Origin: UBA1081 sp964454355
GTDB taxonomy: Bacteria; Bacillota; Clostridia; Oscillospirales; Acutalibacteraceae
DNA length: 13,372 nucleotides
Direction of reading: 5' to 3'
Assembly (NCBI GenBank): GCA_964454355.1
Contig: CAYVTA010000059.1
Location: forward strand, 1-13,372
Below the pieces are notes generated by a model. It did no database searches and was not told where the DNA came from. It saw nothing but the letters and a program-made list of their open reading frames with translations. The translations under genes and the position numbers were made by a program. Below, one piece after another: positions 1 to 7,576 of this stretch (position 1 is the first letter of the stretch; each line of letters opens with the position of its first letter).

Positions 1-1137
1 GTTACTCTTACAGCAGTTGATACAACTGTAAGCTACGGCAAGGCTGCATCTTACTCAGTTAAGGCTGACGGATTTACAGGTTCTGACTCACTTGCGACAA
101 TGGGTGGCACGCAGCCTACTTATGTATGTACATACAGCATGGGTGAGGATGTCGGCACATATACCATTAAGATAAACCACAACCTTGACAGTAACGGTAA
201 CTATGAGTTTGATACTGTTGACGGTACTCTTACTGTAGTTCCTGCTGACCTCTATGCTTCCGCAACAGCAACAAACAGAGATTATAACGGTTCAACAGGT
301 GTTGAGGTTAAGTTTGCTATCACATCAGGTAAGTATTCAAATGATGATGTAAGTCTTTCAACAACAACAGCTAACGGTACAGCAGCTTCCGCTAACGCAG
401 GTACAAGAACTGTTGTTTACACAGCTCCAACCCTCACAGGTTCAAAGGCTTCTAACTACAACCTTGTTCTTACTCCCGCATCAGGCATCCTTACCGTAAC
501 CATCAATAAACTTGATCCCGAAGGCGTAGTATTCCCCAATACTGCAACAATTGAGTTTGGTCAGGCTCTCTCATGGGCTGAGTTCTCAGACGAAGCTGCA
601 GGTGATGGTACATTTGCTCTTAAAGGAAATGTGCCCAACGCACTTGGTGATTATGCATACGAAGTAGTATTTACACCTTCTGACTCCGTAAACTACAATA
701 CAGTTACAAATTATGTGACTCTTACAGTTACTACATGTACAGTTGATTATGTTGTAGGTATTTCAGGAACAGCTCAGGCAGGCGAGAAGCTTACAGCTAC
801 ATTTACGGGACTTCCCACAAAGGCTTATGATTATGTTAATTATCAGTGGTACAGAGTTTCTGATGAAATGACTCAGGCTATTTCAGGTGCTACACATTCA
901 ACATATACAGCAACAGAAAATGATGTAGGATATACACTTTGTGTACTGACATATTTCGACAGTGATGCTCCTTTTGTATTTGCAGAGGATGTTGCTGAAG
1001 AGTTTGGTACCCATACAGGTATTTATGGTGAAACATCAGGTACGATCCAAGAAGAAAATCTTACCTTCTGGCAGAGACTTATGAGATGGATACAGAGCAT
1101 CATTGAAGCACTTACAGGTGTATTCCTTATTATGTGA
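1..1137 (+). CDS. Cell-surface protein with MBG/YDG-like and Ig-like repeats (5' end missing)
   Basis: The reading frame is open from base 1, so the N-terminus, any signal peptide and probably more repeats lie outside the window. 378 residues are visible. Residues 1-80 look like an MBG-type beta domain ending in LTVVPA. Residues 81-165 resemble a YDG-type domain (RDYNGSTGV, ending in LTVTINK). Residues 166-245 form another beta-sandwich-like repeat ending in LTVT. Residues 246-350 look like an Ig-like repeat (YQWYR, ISGATHSTYT, DVGYTL). The last 25 residues, starting LTFWQRLMRWIQSII, form an amphipathic helix with a hydrophobic end. No LPXTG sorting signal or dockerin is visible. The composition is rich in Thr, Ala, Val and Tyr, and codon use is strongly biased (ACA, GTT, CTT, GCT). 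Such domains are typical of extracellular adhesin-like proteins of gut Firmicutes; the ligand is unknown. Two stop codons stand in tandem (1135-1140). Surface location is an inference. Confidence 0.8.
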   Translation, partial: VTLTAVDTTVSYGKAASYSVKADGFTGSDSLATMGGTQPTYVCTYSMGEDVGTYTIKINHNLDSNGNYEFDTVDGTLTVVPADLYASATATNRDYNGSTGVEVKFAITSGKYSNDDVSLSTTTANGTAASANAGTRTVVYTAPTLTGSKASNYNLVLTPASGILTVTINKLDPEGVVFPNTATIEFGQALSWAEFSDEAAGDGTFALKGNVPNALGDYAYEVVFTPSDSVNYNTVTNYVTLTVTTCTVDYVVGISGTAQAGEKLTATFTGLPTKAYDYVNYQWYRVSDEMTQAISGATHSTYTATENDVGYTLCVLTYFDSDAPFVFAEDVAEEFGTHTGIYGETSGTIQEENLTFWQRLMRWIQSIIEALTGVFLIM

Positions 1138-1160
1138 TGAGCTGATTTGAATTAAAATTA

Positions 1161-1191
1161 AACCCGTCGGAGAAATCCGATGGGTTTTTTT
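1161..1191 (+). terminator. Rho-independent terminator of the surface-protein gene
   Basis: AACCCGTCGG (1161-1170) pairs with CCGATGGGTT (1177-1186) to give a 10-bp stem with one G-U pair and the loop AGAAAT. A run of T follows to 1191. It lies 24 bases after the stop codon. Confidence 0.9.
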
Positions 1192-1196
1192 GCAAC

Positions 1197-1229
1197 AAAA
1201 AGCTCCCGAAATCGAACGGGAGCTTTTTA
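1197..1229. terminator. Bidirectional terminator, mainly serving the minus-strand operon
   Basis: AGCTCCCG (1201-1208) pairs with CGGGAGCT (1217-1224), loop AAATCGAA. The hairpin is flanked by A5 on the left and T5 on the right, so both strands carry a stem followed by T's. On the minus strand it sits just past the stop codon of the epimerase gene (1232). Confidence 0.88.
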
Positions 1230-1231
1230 TA

Positions 1232-2281
1232 TTATTTCTTTGCTTTAGCTGCTTTTTTAGCTGCTTTTTTTCTTTTTTTTACTTCGGGATCTTTCGGGTC
1301 ACCTTCTGTCTTGACAATCCAATCAGTCATATCTTTAACGGACTGTTCGACTGACATGGGCTTGTAATCAAGCTCTGCTGCCGCCTTTGCGTAAGTAAAA
1401 TTGCAATTTGAAACAAGCTTTCTGATTGAATATCTTGTAAAAAGGGGAGTGGTATCGGTAACTTTATAGTAGACTTCCATAATTGGTGCCGCAATGTCTA
1501 CGATGCCTTTGTTCAGAGTGATAGCCGGTGCCTTCTGACCCAGAACCTTTGCAAGAGTCTTAATAAACGCATCGACTGTAATTGCATCACCACAAAGAAT
1601 GTAGCATTCACCGGGTCTGCCCTTTGTTGCAGCGGCGTAGGTTCCTTTAGCAACATCTCTGACATCAACAAAATTGTAACCGCCAAAACCGAGGGTAACA
1701 GGGAAGTTACCGTTTAAGAACATTCTTACCATTTCACCTACACTGGAAACCTTAAAGTCGTACGGACCTATGCAGGCACTTGGCTGAAGCACAACCGTTT
1801 CAAGACCATCAGTGCCGTTGCTGTCGAGAACATACTGAGTTGCTTCAGCTTTTGTTTTTGCATATGCTCCCTCGAGAATTTCGGGATGATACTCACTGAG
1901 CTCTGACATAACCTGATTATCAGGCAGGGGAGGATATGTGTCAACAGAGGACATGTAAACAAGTCTTTTTACGCCGCATTTTTTGCAGGCTTCAACAACA
2001 TTTTTTGTGCCTGTCACATTGACTCTGTAAACTGCATCTTCGTTGCCGGGCTTGAGTTCGATCATACCTGCAAGATGGTATACAACCTCAGCACCTTCAA
2101 AAGCTTTCACAAGAGAATCAAGGTCGGTTACGTCACCGAAAACCTTTTCGCACTCAATGCCGTCAAAAATGCTTAAGTCTTTTCTGATAAGAATTTTTGG
2201 ATTTTCGCCGTTTTTGGCAAGCTCAAGAAGAAGTGCATAGCCAACATGACCGGTTGCTCCGGTCATTACACATTTTGCCAT
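1232..2281 (-). CDS. NAD(P)-dependent epimerase/dehydratase (extended SDR)
   Basis: A 349-residue extended short-chain dehydrogenase/reductase. The Rossmann glycine motif TGATGHVG is at residues 7-14, an acidic GDVTD at 49-53, YHLAG at 68-72, the serine pair at 111-112, the catalytic YAKTK at 140-144, and FVDVRDVA at 204-211. The overall pattern resembles dihydroflavonol-reductase/3-beta-HSD-like or sugar-epimerase members; the substrate cannot be read from the sequence. I chose ATG at 2281 because AAGGTG lies 8 bases upstream. A GTG at 2290 would overlap that ribosome binding site. The C-terminus (330-349) is an unusual Lys/Ala tail coded by near-homopolymer DNA. The gene starts 31 bases after the phosphoesterase stop and is the last gene of the minus-strand string before the hairpin at 1197-1229. 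Confidence 0.87.
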   Translation of the reverse strand: MAKCVMTGATGHVGYALLLELAKNGENPKILIRKDLSIFDGIECEKVFGDVTDLDSLVKAFEGAEVVYHLAGMIELKPGNEDAVYRVNVTGTKNVVEACKKCGVKRLVYMSSVDTYPPLPDNQVMSELSEYHPEILEGAYAKTKAEATQYVLDSNGTDGLETVVLQPSACIGPYDFKVSSVGEMVRMFLNGNFPVTLGFGGYNFVDVRDVAKGTYAAATKGRPGECYILCGDAITVDAFIKTLAKVLGQKAPAITLNKGIVDIAAPIMEVYYKVTDTTPLFTRYSIRKLVSNCNFTYAKAAAELDYKPMSVEQSVKDMTDWIVKTEGDPKDPEVKKRKKAAKKAAKAKK

Positions 2282-2312
2282 AACAAACACACCTTTCTGT
2301 ATATAAAGAAAA

Positions 2313-3728
2313 TTATTTACGTTTTATTACCGCATGCTGATTATCAGGCAGCGACGGATTTGTAACTTCCTCTGCAAGTTCTTCGATTTGAGTAAAAAGC
2401 TTTTGGATTTTTTCTTTTTGCAGAGCCTTGATTTTTAAAACTTTGCTTACTCTTCTCGGAAGCGAAGCAACATCTTTTACGATTATATAAACAGGGTCAT
2501 CAGTTGATTCGCATTTTTTTAAGGAACCGTCAAATATGCAAAGGTAAATATCCATTATGTGAGCAAGTAAATTATCGTTTTTGATTTGTTTGACCGCTTT
2601 TTTATTTACGCCCTTGCCGAAAGTGAAGAAATTGATTAGTCTGCCTGCTTTGCCTACAGTCATTTTCATTAGCCATTTTGCAATTTTTGAAATAACTCCG
2701 TAATATTTACCGTCATACTTGAGTTTTTCATCTATGGCATTAAACCTTGCTATAAATTCAATTTTGTCATTTGCGGCAGAATCAAGAATGCCCAGCAGAA
2801 CGCCCTTCGTGTGATCTGTGATGTATTCGTTTGTATATTCAACGCCGTTGTATGTAAACTTTTCAAGTCTGTCTACATCTATTCGGTATTCATCATCGGA
2901 AATTGTAATTGTAACGATAGGGGAAGGGTGACCGCAGAGAGAACCGACATTGATTTGAGTCATAATATTGCCGTTTTTAGCAGTGTATTGTGTGGTTCTT
3001 TGCATATGTGAATGCCCTACAATAATGAAGTCAACGCCTGCTTCAGCAAGAGCTTCTGCACGTTCATCAGCATCTCCTATCATCTGACCGCCATTAATGA
3101 GCCTTGAAACGTTTGCAAGAACAAGGTGATGTTCCATAACGATGACTGTTTCACCATTGGCTTTTGCATCATGCACCTGCTTGAGTATCCAGTCAAAGTG
3201 TTCATCACAGTAGCCTGCCTTACCCTTTCCGTTTCTATCATCATTAAGACCCAACAGACGAACTTTATCGTTTAGCTTTACGGCATAGGAAATGGCACCA
3301 ATTTCATTTTCATATGTATCATATGCCTGATTTTCACCAAAATCCTTGTAAAATTCACGAAGATAAGGTGGAGATACGGTTTCAACGTCTTTAATTGATG
3401 TTTCGCCCTCAAATCTTTTCGCATCGCCGTTACAGCACCAGTCATGAGTGGAATATACAACGAAAACCTTTTTCTTTTCGGATAAAAGCCTGATTTTCTC
3501 CATAACTTCAGCATGGGCAATCTTTTCACCATCATTGGAGATGTCGCCGGCAATAAATACAGCATTGCAATCACTGTTGCCGATTTCGGAAAATGCAGCG
3601 TCGATTATGGCACCTGTCTCTGCGAGACATTTTTGGTCAGATGAGGCACGCAAACGATAAGCTCTTCCGCCGTCGGTCAGTGTCTCGGAAAAATGGTGTA
3701 AATCAGCAATGATTTTAATTTTGTACAT
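2313..3728 (-). CDS. Calcineurin-like metallophosphoesterase family protein with altered GNH motif
   Basis: A 471-residue protein with a metallophosphoesterase domain in residues 1-275. Visible motifs are DLHH (9-12), AGDISNDGE (60-68), MEHH (198-201) and GHSH (238-241). These match the metal ligands of the calcineurin-like fold. The third motif, normally GNH(D/E), reads STHD (93-96), so the metal-bridging Asn is a Thr. Activity may be altered, or the motif may be displaced. The C-terminal ~190 residues (280-471) are not a family I recognise; they contain a Lys-rich region around 345-385 and a Lys/Glu-rich helical segment near 430-455. There is no signal peptide or clear membrane span, so a cytoplasmic location is likely. 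The start is ATG at 3728, with AAGGTG 5 bases upstream. The substrate (nucleotide, phospholipid or protein) cannot be inferred. A 50-base AT-rich gap separates it from the rRNA methyltransferase gene. Confidence 0.82.
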   Translation of the reverse strand: MYKIKIIADLHHFSETLTDGGRAYRLRASSDQKCLAETGAIIDAAFSEIGNSDCNAVFIAGDISNDGEKIAHAEVMEKIRLLSEKKKVFVVYSTHDWCCNGDAKRFEGETSIKDVETVSPPYLREFYKDFGENQAYDTYENEIGAISYAVKLNDKVRLLGLNDDRNGKGKAGYCDEHFDWILKQVHDAKANGETVIVMEHHLVLANVSRLINGGQMIGDADERAEALAEAGVDFIIVGHSHMQRTTQYTAKNGNIMTQINVGSLCGHPSPIVTITISDDEYRIDVDRLEKFTYNGVEYTNEYITDHTKGVLLGILDSAANDKIEFIARFNAIDEKLKYDGKYYGVISKIAKWLMKMTVGKAGRLINFFTFGKGVNKKAVKQIKNDNLLAHIMDIYLCIFDGSLKKCESTDDPVYIIVKDVASLPRRVSKVLKIKALQKEKIQKLFTQIEELAEEVTNPSLPDNQHAVIKRK

Positions 3729-3764
3729 TCATTCACCTTCAGTCTGAAAATAGATATATATTCT

Positions 3765-3793
3765 ATATTAACATATTATTATTTATTTCGCAA
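3765..3793 (-). promoter_or_regulatory. Possible weak promoter ahead of the phosphoesterase gene
   Basis: On the minus strand TTGCGA (3793-3788), 17 bases, then TAATAT (3770-3765) preceded by TGT, an extended -10-like context. Each hexamer matches consensus at 4 of 6 positions, and the region is so AT-rich that chance is a real alternative. If used, it would give the phosphoesterase and epimerase genes expression independent of rsmE. Confidence 0.3.
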
Positions 3794-5134
3794 TCCTTTT
3801 GGATAATGATTTTTTGCTCGTCCCGAAACAACTTTTGCACCGCCTACGGTACAGCCGTTAACCGTTACAACAGCCCAGCCATTGTCGCAATCGGTTGATA
3901 TTTCTTCACCGTGAAGATATTTTTTAATCATTTCTCCGTCAGCAGTCAGTTCGATTTTTCTTTTAAAATTTTTTCCCAATGCCATAAAAAACTGATGATG
4001 AGGCTGAATATGATTTTTTCTTATCTCACCTATGGTTACTCCGCAGGAAAATGCCGCACCTTTTTCAATTTTGAAATCAGGCGTAAAATAAACGGGATTA
4101 CCGTTATACATCAGGACATTATTTTTATCGTATGAGATAAGTGCATCATCAAGAAAATCAAACACATCAGTTGGAATTTTGATGTTTTCATTTTTATATT
4201 TTACAGGATAGTCAAAACGCTCTTTTGTGTTGTGCAGTACAGCGGCAAATTGCCCCTCGCCTTTGTTTTTATGAGGATAAAATCTTCTTGTGAAATTGAT
4301 GTTATCGCATTTGCAGCCGCTAAACAATATGCCGTCAGAACTATTTTGTTTCACTCTCTCCGTTACTGGAACAAGCTCAAAATCGGGATGCCTCTGTAAA
4401 AAAGAATCAATCATCATTTCGTTTTCTTCAAGAGAAAACGTGCAGGTGGAATATACAATATATCCACCGTTTTTCAGTGCCGCTGTCGCATTTTCGAGTA
4501 TCTCGGTTTGTCGCTGAACACACATTTTGACATTTTCAGTGCTCCATTCTTTTATTGCAAGCTCTTCCTTTCTAAACATTCCCTCACCGGAACAGGGTGC
4601 ATCAACCATTATCATATCAAAGGTATCAGGAAAAAGTCCTGCAAGCTTTTTTGGGTCCATGCACGTGGTTACGGTGTTGAGAAGTCCCAGACGCTCAACA
4701 TTTCCCGTAAGAATTTTGCACCTTGAAGAAATTATTTCATTAGAGACGAGAATGCCTGTATCACCCAGCTTGTTTTTAAGCTGAGTGCTCTTTCCTCCGG
4801 GAGCTGCACACATATCAAGAATTTTCCAATCAGGCTGAATGTCGATGCATTCTGCGGGAGCCATTGCTGCTGGCTCCTGAACATAAATCATGCCTGCATG
4901 GTGATAGGGATGGTTACCCACCTTGTCAAATTCAAGATAAAATCCATTTTCAACATAAGGGATTTTTTCTGAGCCTAAAATATTTATCTTTTCAAAGTCT
5001 GAAAGCGATATTTTGTCAGTGTTTACACGAAAAGCCCTTACAGGAGGTTCATCAAAAGATTTTATATAATCATCATATTCCTTGCCTAAAAGATTTTTCA
5101 TTCTCTCGGCAAACTCAAAAGGTAGTTGTATCAT
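3779..5134 (-). CDS. RsmF-type (NOL1/NOP2/Sun) rRNA cytosine-C5 methyltransferase
   Basis: A 451-residue SAM-dependent RNA m5C methyltransferase. The SAM-binding motif DMCAAPGGKSTQL is at 107-119. VDAPCSGEGMF (177-187) carries one catalytic Cys (C181), and YSTCTFSLEENE (228-239) carries the second (C231). This two-cysteine arrangement is characteristic of the family. The C-terminal ~75 residues resemble the extra PUA-like RNA-binding domain of RsmF/YebU proteins; together with the GEGMFRK signature this favours RsmF over RsmB. Homologues methylate cytosines near the decoding centre of 16S rRNA (C1407 in E. coli), and the exact site here is inferred. The ATG overlaps the rsmE stop by one base (TAATG, 5132-5136), with GGTGA 6 bases upstream inside rsmE, implying translational coupling. 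No terminator is visible after it. Confidence 0.9.
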   Translation of the reverse strand: MIQLPFEFAERMKNLLGKEYDDYIKSFDEPPVRAFRVNTDKISLSDFEKINILGSEKIPYVENGFYLEFDKVGNHPYHHAGMIYVQEPAAMAPAECIDIQPDWKILDMCAAPGGKSTQLKNKLGDTGILVSNEIISSRCKILTGNVERLGLLNTVTTCMDPKKLAGLFPDTFDMIMVDAPCSGEGMFRKEELAIKEWSTENVKMCVQRQTEILENATAALKNGGYIVYSTCTFSLEENEMMIDSFLQRHPDFELVPVTERVKQNSSDGILFSGCKCDNINFTRRFYPHKNKGEGQFAAVLHNTKERFDYPVKYKNENIKIPTDVFDFLDDALISYDKNNVLMYNGNPVYFTPDFKIEKGAAFSCGVTIGEIRKNHIQPHHQFFMALGKNFKRKIELTADGEMIKKYLHGEEISTDCDNGWAVVTVNGCTVGGAKVVSGRAKNHYPKGLRNK

Positions 5135-5886
5135 TATTTTTCACCATTAATGTTCATTTCAATGTGGAGCATACACATTCCCACCGCCGTTATTGCGGCT
5201 GTTTCTGTGCGGAGGATTCGACTGCCCAAAGATATTCTGATTCCGCCGATTTCTTCGGCTTCTTTGACTTCTTTTTCTTCAAAACCGCCCTCAGGACCGA
5301 TTATAATACCCACGGACGTTCCGCTTTTTATTTTTAGGAGTGCTTCCTTCGTTGCAGTCATTCCCTTTTCATTTTCATACGGAATAAGAACCAAATCAAG
5401 CGCCTTTGATATCTGCATGGCTTGCCTGTATGTCATTACATCGCAAATTTCAGGAATTATGCTGCATTTGCTCTGCTTTGCGGCACTTTCTGCGATTGAT
5501 TGCCACCTTGTCACCTTACTCTTTTTCTTCTTTGCATCAAGGCTTACCACACATCGGTTCATTTCAACGGGAATTATTGAGTATACGCCCAGCTCGACGC
5601 ATTTTTGAATGATAAGTTCCATTTTATCACTTTTGGGAAGACCTTGAAAAAGATATATCTTAACGGGAAGCTGCGTGTTCTGATAATTTTCTTCGGTTAT
5701 TCTTGCTTTTACTGTTTCACAGTCAATACTTTCAATCGTGCAAAGATGGCTTTGACCGCTGTCGCTTATGAGAAAACAGTCCCCCGTTTTCATTCGAAGA
5801 ACATTTGCTATATGGTTGTAGTCGGAGCCTGTGATGTAATAGCAATCTCCCTGTCGGTTGCTGTCATTAACGAAAAAATTGTTCAA
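5134..5886 (-). CDS. rsmE: 16S rRNA (uracil1498-N3)-methyltransferase RsmE
   Basis: A 250-residue SPOUT-class methyltransferase. RsmE hallmarks are HIANVLRMKTGD (25-36), QGLPKSDKMELIIQKCVELG (81-100), the SAM-binding knot segments IIIGPEGGF (194-202) and LGSRILRTETAAI (220-232). Length and motifs match the family, which methylates N3 of U1498 in 16S rRNA late in 30S assembly. I chose TTG at 5886 as the start: GAGGTGA (5898-5892) is an excellent ribosome binding site 5 bases upstream, and the resulting N-terminus MNNFFV fits the family's usual M-x-x-[FY]-F-[VI]. An in-frame GTG at 5895 lies inside that binding site and would add only three residues (253 aa). It is the first gene of the minus-strand string, with its own promoter at 5958-5986. 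Confidence 0.94.
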   Translation of the reverse strand: MNNFFVNDSNRQGDCYYITGSDYNHIANVLRMKTGDCFLISDSGQSHLCTIESIDCETVKARITEENYQNTQLPVKIYLFQGLPKSDKMELIIQKCVELGVYSIIPVEMNRCVVSLDAKKKKSKVTRWQSIAESAAKQSKCSIIPEICDVMTYRQAMQISKALDLVLIPYENEKGMTATKEALLKIKSGTSVGIIIGPEGGFEEKEVKEAEEIGGIRISLGSRILRTETAAITAVGMCMLHIEMNINGEK

Positions 5887-5891
5887 ATTCG

Positions 5892-5899
5892 TCACCTCT
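5892..5899 (-). promoter_or_regulatory. Ribosome binding site that decides the rsmE start
   Basis: AGAGGTGA on the minus strand complements seven consecutive bases of the anti-Shine-Dalgarno sequence and stands 5 bases before TTG at 5886. The GTG at 5895-5893 is embedded in it, which argues against GTG as the start. Confidence 0.7.
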
Positions 5900-5957
5900 A
5901 CGGCTTAATGCTTGTAGGAATATTTAAAATTTTTGATATGTTTTTTGTTTCAAGGTT

Positions 5958-5986
5958 ATTATAACAGAGAAACATTATCTTTACAA
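5958..5986 (-). promoter_or_regulatory. Sigma-A promoter of the rsmE operon
   Basis: On the minus strand TTGTAA (5986-5981), a 17-base spacer, then a perfect TATAAT (5963-5958). The start of transcription would be near 5951, giving a leader of about 65 bases. It is back to back with the promoter at 6015-6043; 28 bases separate the two -35 boxes. Confidence 0.8.
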
Positions 5987-6014
5987 CGACTATTACAAAA
6001 AATGTTAATTGTAT

Positions 6015-6043
6015 TTGACAAAATAAAATATATATACTATAAT
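6015..6043 (+). promoter_or_regulatory. Consensus sigma-A promoter of the CNNM/CBS-lgt-folD operon
   Basis: TTGACA (6015-6020), exactly 17 bases, then TATAAT (6038-6043): a perfect match to the housekeeping consensus in all 12 positions. The expected start near 6050 leaves a leader of about 30 bases containing AAAGGAGAGG (6062-6071). Confidence 0.93.
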
Positions 6044-6079
6044 ATATTTTATTAAATTTTGAAAGGAGAGGTATCCTGA

Positions 6080-7531
6080 ATGGATGACCCTGCCCCCGAT
6101 AACTTTATATCACTTTCTATGACTGCTGCTTCGGTTTTAGCTGATGGTGACAGTCAAACAGTATCAATTGTACTGAAACTTTTGCTTTTGTTCGTACTGA
6201 TTCTTGTGAATGCATTTTTTGCAATGAGTGAAATTGCAATTATTTCTCTCAATGACACAAAAATTGAAAAGCTTGCTGAAGAGGGCGACAAAAAAGCAAA
6301 GCAGATCATGCGTCTTACGGAAAATTCATCTAACTTTCTCTCGATGATTCAAATCGGCGTAACTCTTGCCGGATTCTTGACAAGTGCATCTGCTGCTGAT
6401 TCCTTTGCTCCTATTCTTACAAACGCTGTTGCTCCTTTGATTCCGGGTATTCCTGTGGGAGTGATAGATACTGTATCTCTTGTACTTATAACGATTATAA
6501 TTTCTTATTTTTCACTTGTTTTGGGCGAGCTTGTGCCTAAAAAGATTGCAATGCAGAAATCCGAGAAGATATCCTATAAAATTGTTGGTTTCTTGCTTGT
6601 TTTTATGAAGATAACAAAGCCCTTTGTTAAGGTTTTGTCTTTTTCAACAAACGCTATCGTAAGACTTTTCGGTATTGATCCTGCTGCAGATGAAGAAAAG
6701 GTCACTGAAGAGGAAATACTCATGATGGTTGACGTAGGTGAAGAAAAAGGCGTTATTGAAAACACTCAGGCTGAAATGATAAACAATATTTTTGAGCTTG
6801 ATGATATAGATGCAGGTGATATTATGACTCACCGTGTTGATATGACTGCTGTTGAGGCTGATGAGCCTGTCAGCGAGGTAATAAAGGTTGCCATTGCCGA
6901 TGGTTATTCAAGAATTCCCGTGTTTGATGATGATCCGGATAATATTATCGGTATGGTTTATATAAAGGATCTTATCGGTTATATCGGCAAGGAATTTCCC
7001 ATGGACAAATCCATAAGGGAAGTGATGCGTGAGGCATATTTTGTGCCTGAGACGAAAAAATGCGGTCAACTTTTTACGGAAATGAGTGAAAAGCATATTC
7101 AGATGGCTATTGTTGTTGATGAATACGGAGGTACCGCAGGTCTTGTTACAATTGAAGATATAATTGAGTCTATAGTCGGTAATATTCAGGACGAGTATGA
7201 TGATGAGGACGAGGAAATTGCAAGAATCAACGATACCACATTTACCGTTGAAGGCAATACTGATATTGATGAGGTCGATGAGCTTGTCGGTGCAGAACTG
7301 CCTCAGGATGATTATGATACCTTGGCGGGCTTTATTATAAGCCGTTTGGGATATCTGCCTAAAGACGGAGATATGGATACCGTTGAGTTTGAAAATCTTA
7401 AATTTACTATTCTTTCCGTTGAGGATAAGCGTATTGCAAAGGTTCGTATTGACATAAAGCCCAGAGACGAAGAAGATTCTGAATCTGAGGAAAAAAGAGT
7501 AAAGCTAAGAAAAAACAAAGATGAAGTTTAG
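6080..7531 (+). CDS. CNNM-type membrane protein with CBS pair and CorC/HlyC domain
   Basis: A 483-residue transporter-like protein. A short external N-terminus is followed by a CNNM (DUF21) membrane domain: hydrophobic segments at about 29-57, 86-105, 127-150 and 165-187, with AMSEIAIISL (48-57) and LGELVPKKIAM (148-158), the conserved family motifs. A CBS pair follows at about 245-370, with MTHRVDM (249-255), GYSRIPVFDDD (275-285) and DEYGGTAGLVTIEDI (347-361). A CorC/HlyC C-terminal domain spans about 385-460. The tail is highly charged. Family members, often misnamed hemolysins, include B. subtilis MpfA, linked to Mg2+ export; the CBS pair binds adenine nucleotides. Magnesium transport here is inferred from the family. 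The start is ATG at 6080 behind AAAGGAGAGG. Lgt follows after 45 bases with no terminator, so co-transcription is likely. Confidence 0.9.
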   Translation: MDDPAPDNFISLSMTAASVLADGDSQTVSIVLKLLLLFVLILVNAFFAMSEIAIISLNDTKIEKLAEEGDKKAKQIMRLTENSSNFLSMIQIGVTLAGFLTSASAADSFAPILTNAVAPLIPGIPVGVIDTVSLVLITIIISYFSLVLGELVPKKIAMQKSEKISYKIVGFLLVFMKITKPFVKVLSFSTNAIVRLFGIDPAADEEKVTEEEILMMVDVGEEKGVIENTQAEMINNIFELDDIDAGDIMTHRVDMTAVEADEPVSEVIKVAIADGYSRIPVFDDDPDNIIGMVYIKDLIGYIGKEFPMDKSIREVMREAYFVPETKKCGQLFTEMSEKHIQMAIVVDEYGGTAGLVTIEDIIESIVGNIQDEYDDEDEEIARINDTTFTVEGNTDIDEVDELVGAELPQDDYDTLAGFIISRLGYLPKDGDMDTVEFENLKFTILSVEDKRIAKVRIDIKPRDEEDSESEEKRVKLRKNKDEV

Positions 7532-7560
7532 ACAATAACTTATTACAGACAGATTATTGT
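7532..7560 (+). repeat. Inverted repeat in the gap before lgt
   Basis: ACAATAA (7532-7538) and TTATTGT (7554-7560) are perfect 7-base inverted copies directly after the stop codon. They are AT-only apart from one pair, have a 15-base loop and no T-run, so this is unlikely to be a terminator. It could be a weak mRNA stem or chance. Confidence 0.35.
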
Positions 7561-7576
7561 TTGCGTTGGTGACATT

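Noticed and set aside
1..1137. Tandem DNA repeats within the surface-protein gene
   Set aside because: The domains resemble one another only at fold level. No near-identical repeated DNA segment was seen in the visible part.
1915..2350. Shared 15-base word around CTGATTATCAGGCAG in the epimerase and phosphoesterase genes
   Set aside because: Both copies encode the short peptide LPDNQ inside genes. There is no further similarity around them, so chance is the best explanation.
4864..5608. Two plus-strand open frames (157 and 160 codons) across the rsmF/rsmE junction
   Set aside because: They lie opposite two well-supported methyltransferase genes, have no good ribosome binding site, and are Ser/Phe/Cys-rich as expected for a complement of coding DNA.
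5896..6079. Possible riboswitch or operator in the rsmE/CNNM divergent region
   Set aside because: The AT-rich stretch shows two promoters and ribosome binding sites, but no conserved RNA fold or long palindrome that I can recognise.
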